Source of the DNA: Desulfococcaceae bacterium HSG8 | Lineage (GTDB): Bacteria; Desulfobacterota; Desulfobacteria; Desulfobacterales; 4be13 | Direction: 5' to 3' | DNA: 34,696 nt | Assembly (NCBI GenBank): GCA_030378015.1 | Contig: JAUCGG010000033.1 | Span: 1 to 34,696, forward strand | Program-made: the position numbers and the translations under genes | The notes under the pieces: model-generated | The model's input: the letters and a program-made list of their open reading frames with translations, nothing else | Databases searched by the model: none | What the model was told of the DNA's origin: nothing | In this document: positions 25,552 to 33,205 of the stretch, piece by piece | How the letters are laid out: every line of letters starts with the position of its first letter | Position numbering within the stretch: position 1 is the stretch's first letter

Positions 25552-25778
25552 AATTCAGCCTGATATTGCAGAGCATCCTGAGTTTCCCGGTTGAGATAAT
25601 CTGCATTCTTATTAATAATTTCAATATCTTTATCCGTTTCATCAAATCGCTTCAGTTTTGAGATATAAAATTGGAGGGCTACCTCAATAAAATCGGAAAG
25701 AGTCTTGTCTTTTTCTGACATCTGCTCAATTGTTGACAGTAAATTTTCCGACAGCATTACAGAAGTCTGAATTTTCAT
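25548..25778 (-). CDS. Antitoxin of the MazF pair (ribbon-helix-helix type)
   Basis: A 76-aa protein whose start [20 protein letters not shown] and following [14 protein letters not shown] fit a ribbon-helix-helix DNA-binding domain, with an acidic C-terminal tail for toxin binding. It precedes and overlaps the MazF-like gene. It probably neutralises the toxin and represses the operon. Confidence 0.75.
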   Translation of the reverse strand: MKIQTSVMLSENLLSTIEQMSEKDKTLSDFIEVALQFYISKLKRFDETDKDIEIINKNADYLNRETQDALQYQAEL

Positions 25779-25808
25779 AGTTTATAGCCTTTTTCCTTTG
25801 AAAAATTG

Positions 25809-25923
25809 TTCTACTACAACAAGGCGTAAATCCGTACACAGTTATAAATACCGAATCCCCTGACTCAAAGAGGTTTTCCGAACTGAAAAAGTGTGTACGA
25901 ACTTCTGTCTTGGTGTACTACAG
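25809..25923. repeat. Imperfect inverted repeat, possible third MITE relative
   Basis: The left arm ttctactacaacaaggcgta and the right arm tcttggtgtactacag pair imperfectly around a 60-bp centre. The tactacaacaa motif recalls the palindrome at 20260-20279 and the tgtacta ends of the element at 1029-1172. The relationship is suggestive only. Confidence 0.4.
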
Positions 25924-25992
25924 TGAAGTGTAATCTGACAAATGAAGGATGCCTCAGATTACATCCGTTTTTCCAATAGCTGTGTCACTGTT

Positions 25993-26250
25993 CTATTTAA
26001 GTTCCTTCGGACTGTACGGTACTATCAAAGATATCTTATTTTTATCCGAATCGCTGAGGTTGCCGGTTTCTATCAGACTCCAGAGCATGTCCTGCTTTTC
26101 ATTCTCACTCTTACCTGAGAATTTGTCTGAGACAACGACAATGTGGATGTTGTCCTGATACCCGTCCGAAACATCAATCGTAGAATTTTCATTAAACTCT
26201 TTTCGGAGTAACTCTTCTATTTTCTTCTTTATATGCAAATCTGCAGCCAT
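25993..26250 (-). CDS. Small BolA-like protein
   Basis: An 85-aa protein starting at the ATG at 26250 (Shine-Dalgarno agagga); the open frame extends to 26391 but overlaps the HEPN gene there. IEELLRKEFN followed by IHIVVVSDKFSGKSENEKQD and a C-terminal VPYSPKEL resembles BolA proteins (a V-V-S-D-x-F-x-G-x-S strand-turn, then a helix and a T-P-E end). The conserved BolA histidine region is only partly matched. It follows the HEPN gene by 16 nt, and a remnant of the same pair exists at 25110-25190, so the two travel together. Its role with HEPN is unknown. Confidence 0.6.
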   Translation of the reverse strand: MAADLHIKKKIEELLRKEFNENSTIDVSDGYQDNIHIVVVSDKFSGKSENEKQDMLWSLIETGNLSDSDKNKISLIVPYSPKELK

Positions 26251-26266
26251 AACTTTTCCTCTTTGT

Positions 26267-26704
26267 CTATATATTTCTATCAATAAAATGTCCCAAAGTT
26301 TCAACGGCTTCAATAAATGTTTCGCACTCATCCATGGTTCCGTTGCCCGGATCATAACGCCAGTCTGTTTTCCACTGGTTGCATTTTGCAAAATAACGGC
26401 GAGTATTATTGTCCATACGATTCAGGGCGCCAGTGTGGGTCATGAGTACTTCGATGCTATGTGTGAATGCACTGACGGGTTTTCCGGCCCGCTGAGATAA
26501 CTTGCTTTCGAGTTCTTCCAAAGTCCAAATATCGTACATCTCCATAAAACGGGCTTTAAGCTTGCATTCAATATAATATCCGGCAAGATACATAGAACCT
26601 CGCCAACTTTCGCGGTCGCGTAAAGTCTTAGCATCTTTTAACCTTTTCAAGCCTGCTTTGGCCTGTGATGTTCGACCGGAAAAGTCCCTTTTGTTCATAG
26701 CCAC
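26267..26704 (-). CDS. HEPN-domain protein
   Basis: A 145-aa helical protein. SMYLAGYYIECKLKARFMEM at about 37-56 is the conserved HEPN helix, and FTHSIEVLMTH gives the later helix. The classic R-x4-6-H ribonuclease motif is not evident, so RNase activity is uncertain. The GTG at 26704 is preferred because aaggag lies 5 nt upstream; an ATG follows at 26698. HEPN proteins are common toxins or sensors in defence islands. The usual nucleotidyltransferase partner is not adjacent; the neighbour is a BolA-like protein. Confidence 0.7.
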   Translation of the reverse strand: MAMNKRDFSGRTSQAKAGLKRLKDAKTLRDRESWRGSMYLAGYYIECKLKARFMEMYDIWTLEELESKLSQRAGKPVSAFTHSIEVLMTHTGALNRMDNNTRRYFAKCNQWKTDWRYDPGNGTMDECETFIEAVETLGHFIDRNI

Positions 26705-26771
26705 ATGATCTCCTTTATACTGATCCGCTCTGAGGTTGCAAGAAAAAAATTATTTCGGGTAAATAAAACCA

Positions 26772-26790
26772 GCCAAAGTACAACTTTGGC
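26772..26790 (-). terminator. Candidate terminator after the YgiT/DUF4258 pair
   Basis: A perfect 7-bp stem (gccaaag/ctttggc) with a 5-nt loop is followed on the minus strand by tggttttattt. It could end transcription coming from 27633 leftward, or have belonged to the copied 3' fragment. The U-tract is short. Confidence 0.4.
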
Positions 26791-26806
26791 ACTCCTATTT
26801 CATCCC

Positions 26807-27084
26807 TCACAGACCCCGCAAACATTACAATTCCCCACCCTGCACGGAGGAGACACTTTAGCCTCCAAAGCCAGCCTGTTCTCACGTTCAAGAAAAGATT
26901 TGCGAACCCCGTGATCAATAATATCCCAGGGGAGAGGTTCATACATAAAAATCTGTCTGCAAAGGGGATTCCTTGAGGGTCATGGGCCAGTTGCCCTGGT
27001 TCCTGTGAGCCAAGGATAAAATCTCAGCGATCCCCGTGAAAACAATGCCTGTATCTGAGCCTGACGGGGATTTTCCGCATAAAC
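26807..27084 (-). pseudogene. Degenerate copy of the 3' end of the radical SAM gene
   Basis: This stretch matches 27780-28085, the last 300 bp of the radical SAM coding sequence, almost base for base (shared tcacagaccccgcaaacatt at one end and tgacgggga near the other). It has two internal deletions of roughly 20 and 10 bp and scattered substitutions. It has no start and is out of frame. The match begins abruptly at 26807 and fades at about 27084. Confidence 0.9.
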
Positions 27085-27111
27085 CCCAAAAGCCCATAAC
27101 CGTCAAAAAGA

Positions 27112-27339
27112 TCATGCAAAAGCTGCAACCGGAACACTGCGCCTTACAGCAATCTCTTTGCTGTTAAGCTTTATACGTTCAATCTCATGCAGGGTGTCGG
27201 CAGTCAGATAGGTTTCCCCGCAGGAAGGGCATCTGACTGCCGGAATATTTTCAATAATCAGCAGTTTTGAGCCTTTGCCGTAGCTTCGGGTGATATGACG
27301 GATACGTGCATTTTTTTTTCCGCAAATGTCGCACATCAT
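27112..27339 (-). CDS. YgiT-type zinc-finger protein (MqsA-like antitoxin)
   Basis: A 75-aa protein with two CxxC pairs, CDICG at 3-7 and CPSCG at 37-41, which form the YgiT-type zinc finger. A helical tail (DTLHEIERI) follows. Such proteins are antitoxins paired with DUF4258 proteins. The start ATGATG has Shine-Dalgarno gaggagg inside the end of the upstream DUF4258 gene, 6 nt away, so the two are coupled. The stop lies 28 nt from the copied radical SAM fragment. Confidence 0.85.
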   Translation of the reverse strand: MMCDICGKKNARIRHITRSYGKGSKLLIIENIPAVRCPSCGETYLTADTLHEIERIKLNSKEIAVRRSVPVAAFA

Positions 27340-27345
27340 GATTTT

Positions 27346-27633
27346 TCAATCCTCCTCAAGATACACGGTGATTATGACCAGGGTTCCGGTGATGCCCAGC
27401 TTGGCCACAACGGTTGTCTCTTTGCCGCCGAGGCTCTCCCCTCTGACAAGATATTTCCGTTCATCTGTCTCCCTGTCTTTCTGGCATTCCGTGACTTCGC
27501 CTGTGAGCAGACAGTGTTCGATGTCGAAAATTGTAAGTCCGTCATCATCCATCTCCTCTTCGGCATGTATTGTCATCACATACCTGCGGGTACGGATTTT
27601 CTCTATGATTTTGTTTAAAATACGATCAAACAT
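27346..27633 (-). CDS. DUF4258 protein, probable toxin
   Basis: A 95-aa protein with the DUF4258 pattern: RRYVMTIHAEEEMDDDGL, then DIEHCLLTGEV and a final strand pair (TTVVAKLGITGTLVIITVY). The start is set at the ATG at 27633; an open frame continues to 27732, but that part reads through a hairpin and is not typical of the family. DUF4258 genes often precede YgiT-type zinc-finger antitoxins, as here, and are viewed as RelE-like toxins. Activity is not proven by sequence. Confidence 0.8.
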   Translation of the reverse strand: MFDRILNKIIEKIRTRRYVMTIHAEEEMDDDGLTIFDIEHCLLTGEVTECQKDRETDERKYLVRGESLGGKETTVVAKLGITGTLVIITVYLEED

Positions 27634-27680
27634 GGGGCAAAATGCCGCATTTGTTGTTTTATCATGAAAACACATTTTGA

Positions 27681-27716
27681 AAAGCCGGTTTTTCATGGGT
27701 GAAAAACCCGGCTTTT
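27681..27716. terminator. Strong hairpin, probably a bidirectional terminator
   Basis: The stem aaagccgg-tttttca pairs with tgaaaaacccggcttt around a 4-5 nt loop. A run of T follows on the plus strand and a shorter one on the minus strand. It lies about 50 bp downstream of the radical SAM stop and before DUF4258, so it should end the division-cluster transcript. Confidence 0.7.
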
Positions 27717-27766
27717 TTCTAATATATACCAATCCTGTCTGAATTTACAAGAACAAATGATTTCAG

Positions 27767-29575
27767 TCACTTTAAAACTTCACAGACCCCGCAAACATTA
27801 CAATTCCCCACCCTGCACGGAGGAGACACTTTAGCCTCCAAAGCCCGCCTGTTCTCACGTTCAAGAAAAGATTTACGAACCCCGTGATCAATAATATCCC
27901 AAGGGAGAGGCTCATCATACGACCGCGCTCTGTTTACATAAAAATCTGTCTGAAAAGGGGATTCCTTGAGGGTCATGGGCCAGTTGCCCCGGTTCCTGTG
28001 AGCTAAGGATAAAATTTCAGCCACCCTGCGATCTCCCCGTGAAAACAATGCCTGTATCTGAGCATGACGGGGATTCTCCGCATGAACGCGGATATTTGCC
28101 ACCCGTTTCAGATCCTTCTTTACCTGCTTTATCTTTTTTTTCAATGCCCGTATATCCTCGGTTCCTGCCCACTGGAACGGGGTAAACGGCTTGGGCACAA
28201 AAACATTCAGGCTTACTGTTATCTCCCCGATCCGTTTTTTTGCCCTGCTTGATGCTAAAAAAAACTGTTTGATCTTCTTACACAAGTCTGTAATTGCACG
28301 GATATCATCCTCGGTTTCCGTGGGAAGCCCGATCATAAAATAAAGCTTCAGGTTCGGAATTCCGCCGGATACAAGCCCCTCGGCAGCACTGAGGATATCA
28401 TCTTCGGTGATTCCCTTGTTGATAACCCTGCGCATCCGCTCGGAACCGGCATCCGGGGCAATTGTGGCTGTTCTGACCCGGCTCTGTTTCATAGAAGCTA
28501 TAAGTTCGGGCGTCAGGGCATCTGCCCGCAGCGAACTGAAAGATATTTTTATATCCTCAATATAACTGCAAAGCTCCGTAAGACCGGGAAGATCCGAGAC
28601 AGCAGCCCCCATCAGGCCGATACGGTTTGTCAGGGACGCGCCTTTTTCCAGACACTCTTTCAGCAGGGAAAGGGGCCTGAATCTCGGGGGCCTGTAAACA
28701 TATCCTGCACTGCAAAACCGGCACCCGTGAGGGCATCCCCTGCTGACTTCTATCAGGAAGGTATCCCGGAATGTGGTATCCGGGGTTACAATGGTGCTGC
28801 AGGTGGGAGTTCGGGACAAATCACCCAGGAAAACCCGGGGAATTCTTGCGGGTACATCGCAAAGCGGCTCAACAGCCTGGATTGTCCCGTCTTTATGATA
28901 GGCAGTTCTGTAAAATCCAGGGACATAAGCCCCGGGAACATTTCGGGCAAGATGTTTTAAAAAGGGTTTTTTCTCAAAAAAACTGCTTTTCTTATGCCTG
29001 TCTGTTGCGAAGGCAGCGTCATGGAAACAGGAAAAAAAAGGAGGAAGCAGTTTTTCCGCCTCCCCGATGAGAAAACAGTCTGTGAACGGTGCGATGGGTT
29101 CCGGATTTAAGAAACAGGCAACCCCGCCAGCGATCACAAGGGGGAATGTGTCATTCCTGTCATCAGACAGGGGGGGAAGATTTGCTTTTTCAAGGATTGT
29201 AAAAAGGTTGGAATAGTCGTTTTCAAATGAAACGGAAAAGGCAATAATATCGAAATCAGACAGAAGCCTGCCGGATTCCTCTGTTATCATCCTGGAATTT
29301 TTCGGCAGGAAGGCCCTTTCGCATACTGCATATTCAATTTCATTGATGAAATGATATACAGCCTGAAAACCCAGGCTGGACATTCCCACATGGTAATAAT
29401 TGGGGTAAACAAGGGCAACCCTGATGCGTCCGCGCGGGTTCTTCCGTATTACGCCGATTTCGTTTGTCCGTTGTCCGTTGCCCGTTGCCCGTTGCCTGTG
29501 TGTCAGTTGTCCGCTGCAACTGACATCTGGCGACTGACGACTGGCAACTGACGACTGACAACTGACAACTGACAT
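27767..29575 (-). CDS. Uncharacterised radical SAM protein (TIGR03960-like)
   Basis: A 602-aa radical SAM enzyme. An N-terminal B12-binding-like region (VALVYPNYYHVGMSSLGF at about 53-70) is followed by the cluster motif CPHGCRFC (Cys281, 285, 288). A C-terminal Cys set (CNVCGVC, near 591-597) may hold a second cluster. This fits the family recorded as TIGR03960, often fused to or beside a DUF2344 protein; the reaction is unknown. The first 38 residues (MSVVSCQSSV...) are translated heptanucleotide repeat and are not family-like, so the true start is uncertain. No Shine-Dalgarno is seen at 29575, which lies 5 nt after ftsZ. The 3' end is duplicated at 26807-27084. Confidence 0.85.
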   Translation of the reverse strand: MSVVSCQSSVASRQSPDVSCSGQLTHRQRATGNGQRTNEIGVIRKNPRGRIRVALVYPNYYHVGMSSLGFQAVYHFINEIEYAVCERAFLPKNSRMITEESGRLLSDFDIIAFSVSFENDYSNLFTILEKANLPPLSDDRNDTFPLVIAGGVACFLNPEPIAPFTDCFLIGEAEKLLPPFFSCFHDAAFATDRHKKSSFFEKKPFLKHLARNVPGAYVPGFYRTAYHKDGTIQAVEPLCDVPARIPRVFLGDLSRTPTCSTIVTPDTTFRDTFLIEVSRGCPHGCRFCSAGYVYRPPRFRPLSLLKECLEKGASLTNRIGLMGAAVSDLPGLTELCSYIEDIKISFSSLRADALTPELIASMKQSRVRTATIAPDAGSERMRRVINKGITEDDILSAAEGLVSGGIPNLKLYFMIGLPTETEDDIRAITDLCKKIKQFFLASSRAKKRIGEITVSLNVFVPKPFTPFQWAGTEDIRALKKKIKQVKKDLKRVANIRVHAENPRHAQIQALFSRGDRRVAEILSLAHRNRGNWPMTLKESPFQTDFYVNRARSYDEPLPWDIIDHGVRKSFLERENRRALEAKVSPPCRVGNCNVCGVCEVLK

Positions 29576-29578
29576 CAG
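29465..29578. repeat. Heptanucleotide repeat array at the radical SAM N-terminus
   Basis: Imperfect 7-mers of the ttgtccg/ttgcccg type switch midway to the complementary actgaca/actgacg type, so the array can form a long hairpin. It covers the first codons of the radical SAM ORF. Related arrays occur at 30797 and 32193. Confidence 0.8.
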
Positions 29579-29580
29579 GA

Positions 29581-30774
29581 TCAGTCCGCTTTCTTTCTCA
29601 GGAACGTCGGGATATCAAGGTCATCGTTATCAATTTCCATTCCCTTGTGGCCCCTGTAAATATCCGCGGCTGTTTCATGGAGGGGCTGTGGCTGTTCCTT
29701 TTTTCGGATAAATGCAGGCTCTTCATAATCAACTTTATCCTCAACAGGCCGGATATCCGTTACCCTGCGACGGAACGGATGCACCCTTCTTGTTTCAGGC
29801 ACTGCTGCCTGATGGGAACTCCCGCCGATGCCCGTTGCAATCACCGTCACCCGCATTTCATCACCCAGGCTGTCATCAATCACCGCTCCCCAGATAATAT
29901 CCGCGTCATCACCGACTTCACTGTATATCCGCTCGGAAGCTTCGGTCATCTCCTCCATTGTCAGATCACTGGTGCTTGTGATATTCATCAGCACACCCTT
30001 GGCACCTGATATGGAAAGGTCTTCCAGCAGGGGATGGGATATGGCGTGCTCGGCAGCCTCGACAGCACGGTTTTCGCCGTTTGCAATCCCGATTCCCATG
30101 ATCGCCATACCGGCCTTTGACATGGTGGTTTTTACATCTGCAAAATCAAGATTGACCAGTCCCGGCATAAGGATAAGATCGGTAATGCCTTTGACCGAAT
30201 GAAGCAGTATTTCGTCTGCTTTTTTGAACATTTCGATCATGGTTGCATTTTTCGAAGCCAGGCCTCTGAGTCTGTCATTGGGAATGGTGATGACAGTATC
30301 GGCAATGTCTTTAAGTGTTTCAATGCCCTCGTCTGCCTGTCTTGCCCGTTTTTTTCCTTCAAATGAAAATGGCCTAGTCACCACAGCAACTGTCAAGGTT
30401 CCCAGTTCCTTGCAAATTTCTGCAATTACAGGTGATGCCCCTGTACCTGTTCCGCCCCCGAATCCCGCGGTGATAAATACCATATGACTGTCTTTCAGCG
30501 CGTTTCGGATAGCTTCGGCATTTTCAAGCGCGGCTTCACGGCCCACCTGGGGGTTCGCGCCCGCGCCGAGTCCTTCTGTAAGTTTGTCGCCGATCTGGAT
30601 CTTGATCGGTGCTCTGGAAATTTCAAGGGCCTGCATATCAGTATTGGTCACAATGAAATTCACACCCTGGAGATTGGAATCGATCATGTTGTTAATCGCG
30701 TTCCCACCCGCTCCTCCGACACCGATAACCTTTATTTTTGCAGACTTGCCTCCGTCTTCCACATAACTGAACAT
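29581..30774 (-). CDS. ftsZ: Cell division GTPase FtsZ
   Basis: A 397-aa tubulin homologue that polymerises into the division ring. VIGVGGAGGNAINNMI at 16-31 and the GTP-binding GGGTGTG at 106-112 are intact, as are TRPFSFEG and IPNDRL further on. The variable linker is rich in charged residues. The C-terminal peptide DDLDIPTFLRKKAD is the conserved tail that binds FtsA. Start ATG at 30774 has a strong Shine-Dalgarno (aggaggcg) 9 nt upstream. It lies 128 bp after ftsA, a gap partly filled by a heptanucleotide array. Confidence 0.98.
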   Translation of the reverse strand: MFSYVEDGGKSAKIKVIGVGGAGGNAINNMIDSNLQGVNFIVTNTDMQALEISRAPIKIQIGDKLTEGLGAGANPQVGREAALENAEAIRNALKDSHMVFITAGFGGGTGTGASPVIAEICKELGTLTVAVVTRPFSFEGKKRARQADEGIETLKDIADTVITIPNDRLRGLASKNATMIEMFKKADEILLHSVKGITDLILMPGLVNLDFADVKTTMSKAGMAIMGIGIANGENRAVEAAEHAISHPLLEDLSISGAKGVLMNITSTSDLTMEEMTEASERIYSEVGDDADIIWGAVIDDSLGDEMRVTVIATGIGGSSHQAAVPETRRVHPFRRRVTDIRPVEDKVDYEEPAFIRKKEQPQPLHETAADIYRGHKGMEIDNDDLDIPTFLRKKAD

Positions 30775-30796
30775 CGTTTCCCGCCTCCTGATTTGT

Positions 30797-30862
30797 CATT
30801 TTGTCAGTTGTCAGTTTCCAGTTGTCAGTTGTCTTGTCTGACAACTGATGACTGATAACCGG
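30797..30862. repeat. Heptanucleotide repeat array between ftsA and ftsZ
   Basis: Units of ttgtcag are followed by the complementary ctgacaa/actgatg units, giving a dyad. It lies just upstream of the ftsZ ribosome-binding site on the minus strand. It could fold in the transcript and affect ftsZ expression, or act as a partial terminator. Confidence 0.8.
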
Positions 30863-30902
30863 TGACCACCAATGACTCCCTTACAACAAATTTTTTAAAA
30901 TT

Positions 30903-32129
30903 TCAAACGATATCTTTAAACCATTTTTTCATTCTGACCATTACCCGGTTAAAAATATTCGTATCGCGGATCCTGAATTTCTTATCCGGCTGATTCTGGG
31001 CGCCGAATAATACCAGTCCCACACCGGTTGCATACATGGGATTGTTGACCACATCAACAAGACCGCCGATTCCCCTCGGCTTGCCCAGGCGGGTCGGCAG
31101 GTTGAAGACCATTTCGGCAACCTCTGTCACCCCGTCCAGGAGAGCGGAGCCTCCGGTCACCACAATGCCCGATGCCATTGAATTTTCCATGCCTGCCCTG
31201 TAAATTTCCCGCTGTATCAGGGTAAAAATTTCTTCCATGCGGGGTTCCAGGATTTCACCGAGTATCTGCCGGGAAAGTTTCCTGGGTTTCCGCCCTCCCA
31301 CACCCGGCACTTCGATGATTTCCTCTGAACCGATATTTTTTGTCAGGCAGGTCCCGTATTTTTTCTTGATGTTTTCTGCTTCGGCAAGGGGGGCCCGCAG
31401 GCCGATAGCAATGTCATTGGTAAGGTTGTTTCCTCCCAAGGCGAGTACAAAGGTATGTTTGATGTTTTTGTTGGAAAAAATGGCCAAGTCGCTTGTCCCG
31501 CCGCCTAGGTCAAGAAGTGCCGCTCCGAGTTCTTTTTCATCCTCGGCAAGCACGGCTTCTCCTGAAGCAAGTGATTCAAGTACAATATCACACACGTCAA
31601 GACCTGCCCGGTTCGCGCATTTCACAATATTATGGGCAGATGTCACCGCGCCCGTGACAATGTGAATCTTTGCTTCCAAGCGCACGGCAGCCATGCCCAC
31701 AGGATCAAGAATGCCGGCCTGATCATCCACAATGAATTCCTGAGGCAGCACATGAATGACTTCCCGATCCATGGGTATTGCCACTGCCCGTGCTGCATCA
31801 ATCACCCGCTCCACATCATGCTGGGTGACTTCCGGTCCCTTTATCGCGATAATCCCCCGGCTGTTGAAACCGGTGATATGTCCCCCGGCAATGCCGGCAT
31901 ACACGGATGAAATTTCAACCCCTGCCATCAGTTCCGCGTCTTCAACGGCCTTTTTGATGGACTGCACGGTTGATTCAATGTTTACCACAACACCTTTTCT
32001 GAGTCCTATTGAAGGGTGGGTCCCGATTCCGATGATATTTATATCGTTTCCGGACACTTCACCAACCACAGCACAGATCTTGGTGGTCCCGATATCAAGG
32101 CCCACAATAACCTCTCCCTGTCCCTGCAC
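30903..32129 (-). CDS. ftsA: Cell division protein FtsA
   Basis: A 408-aa actin-fold ATPase that ties FtsZ to the membrane. The phosphate-1 motif LDIGTTK is at 11-17 and phosphate-2 LLDLGGGTSDLA near 205-216; the 1C subdomain lies between. The C-terminus RVMVRMKKWFKDIV is an amphipathic membrane-targeting helix, as expected. The start at 32129 is a GTG with only a weak Shine-Dalgarno, so it could be misplaced by a few codons. The gene sits between ftsQ and ftsZ in the standard order. Confidence 0.97.
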   Translation of the reverse strand: MQGQGEVIVGLDIGTTKICAVVGEVSGNDINIIGIGTHPSIGLRKGVVVNIESTVQSIKKAVEDAELMAGVEISSVYAGIAGGHITGFNSRGIIAIKGPEVTQHDVERVIDAARAVAIPMDREVIHVLPQEFIVDDQAGILDPVGMAAVRLEAKIHIVTGAVTSAHNIVKCANRAGLDVCDIVLESLASGEAVLAEDEKELGAALLDLGGGTSDLAIFSNKNIKHTFVLALGGNNLTNDIAIGLRAPLAEAENIKKKYGTCLTKNIGSEEIIEVPGVGGRKPRKLSRQILGEILEPRMEEIFTLIQREIYRAGMENSMASGIVVTGGSALLDGVTEVAEMVFNLPTRLGKPRGIGGLVDVVNNPMYATGVGLVLFGAQNQPDKKFRIRDTNIFNRVMVRMKKWFKDIV

Positions 32130-32192
32130 TTCAAACCTGATTTACAAAGCCTGACATAAGGCTCTGAAGGTCGCCCTTCTCCGACCCGTTAT

Positions 32193-32245
32193 AAAGTTGT
32201 CAGTTGTCAGTTGTCAGTTGCAACGGACAACTGACAACTGACATT
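32193..32245. repeat. Heptanucleotide repeat array between ftsQ and ftsA
   Basis: Three direct ttgtcag units are followed by their complement (gacaactgacaactgaca), making a near-perfect hairpin. It abuts the ftsQ stop codon at 32246 and fills most of the 116-bp spacer before ftsA. Confidence 0.85.
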
Positions 32246-33205
32246 TTACTTCTGGATTCCATTTACCACAATATGATTCACATTATTAAGGTCAACCGAC
32301 TCAATATTTACAAGATTCTGATTTTCTTTAAGATATAGAAATATATTTTCAAGCCGGTCATATTTTCCCGGGTAATTGTTATATCCGAGTTTTATTGCCC
32401 TAAGCGGGCCCGGTTCTTCCGGGCTTACCCAGGGAGTCGGGGCTGCGTAGAGGGTGATTCCCATTTCCCTGTCTGCTTCTATTTTCCTGATAAGTCTGTT
32501 GGAGATAATGCTTCCGGGCTGCTGACCCATCCGCAGGATTTCCATCACAGCCATGAACGGCAGGCCGCGGGGGGCATCTGATGCGCTGATATCGGAAAAA
32601 TTAAGTCCGCTGACCATTGGAAAATCATCAGGGTCGGACGCGGCCCATTCTTTGAATATCTCTCCGTTTGCATTTATTATAAATTTACGGCCCAAGTCAA
32701 GAATTGCAACCGGCTCATGTTCTGTAACCTTAATATAAATTTCTGACGGCAGTTCCCTTCTCACCTCTGCTTCGGCAATCCACGCGTGCGCGAGCAGTCT
32801 TTTCCTTGCCTTGGAAAGATTTACAGAAAGAATATTTATGCCCTCGTGTATCTGGGCCTGCTTCATAATCTGTTTTTCGGAAAGCCTGCGCATACCGGCA
32901 ATTGAAATATTCCCTGCCTTAAAATAATCACACTGGGTAAAAAAATCATGCAGGAAAATAAATGTCAGGCTTATCACAATTAAAAACGCAATGCCAGAAA
33001 TTATTTTCAGACAGGAGGTAATCCACCGGATCGTGTCTATGTGTGCCCCGGAGTGATCCTGCGTCAGTAATGGCAGGTGTCTTGTATAACCCCGCGCAGA
33101 ATCCCCGTTTCTGACCAGCACGATGGTTTCAAAACGGCCTCTCCCGGAAGGACTGTTTCTTCGGTGGTAGTTCTTCCGTATGCGTTTTTTATTCTTGCTC
33201 TCCAA
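32246..33205 (-). CDS. ftsQ: Cell division protein FtsQ
   Basis: A 319-aa bitopic membrane protein. A basic cytoplasmic N-terminus of about 65 residues is followed by one membrane helix (SGIAFLIVISLTFIFLHDF, about 70-88) and a POTRA domain (FKAGNISIAGMRRLSEKQIM through SEIYIKVTEHEPVA). FtsQ links early and late divisome proteins in the periplasm. The frame starts at a TTG (33205) inside the end of murB, with a 17-nt overlap; no nearby ATG exists, so the start is tentative. No ddl gene lies between murB and ftsQ. Confidence 0.92.
   Translation of the reverse strand: MESKNKKRIRKNYHRRNSPSGRGRFETIVLVRNGDSARGYTRHLPLLTQDHSGAHIDTIRWITSCLKIISGIAFLIVISLTFIFLHDFFTQCDYFKAGNISIAGMRRLSEKQIMKQAQIHEGINILSVNLSKARKRLLAHAWIAEAEVRRELPSEIYIKVTEHEPVAILDLGRKFIINANGEIFKEWAASDPDDFPMVSGLNFSDISASDAPRGLPFMAVMEILRMGQQPGSIISNRLIRKIEADREMGITLYAAPTPWVSPEEPGPLRAIKLGYNNYPGKYDRLENIFLYLKENQNLVNIESVDLNNVNHIVVNGIQK

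Noticed and set aside
29465..32245. Short tandem repeats in the division cluster considered as CRISPR
   Set aside because: The units are 7 bp and contiguous with no spacers, so they are simple heptanucleotide arrays.
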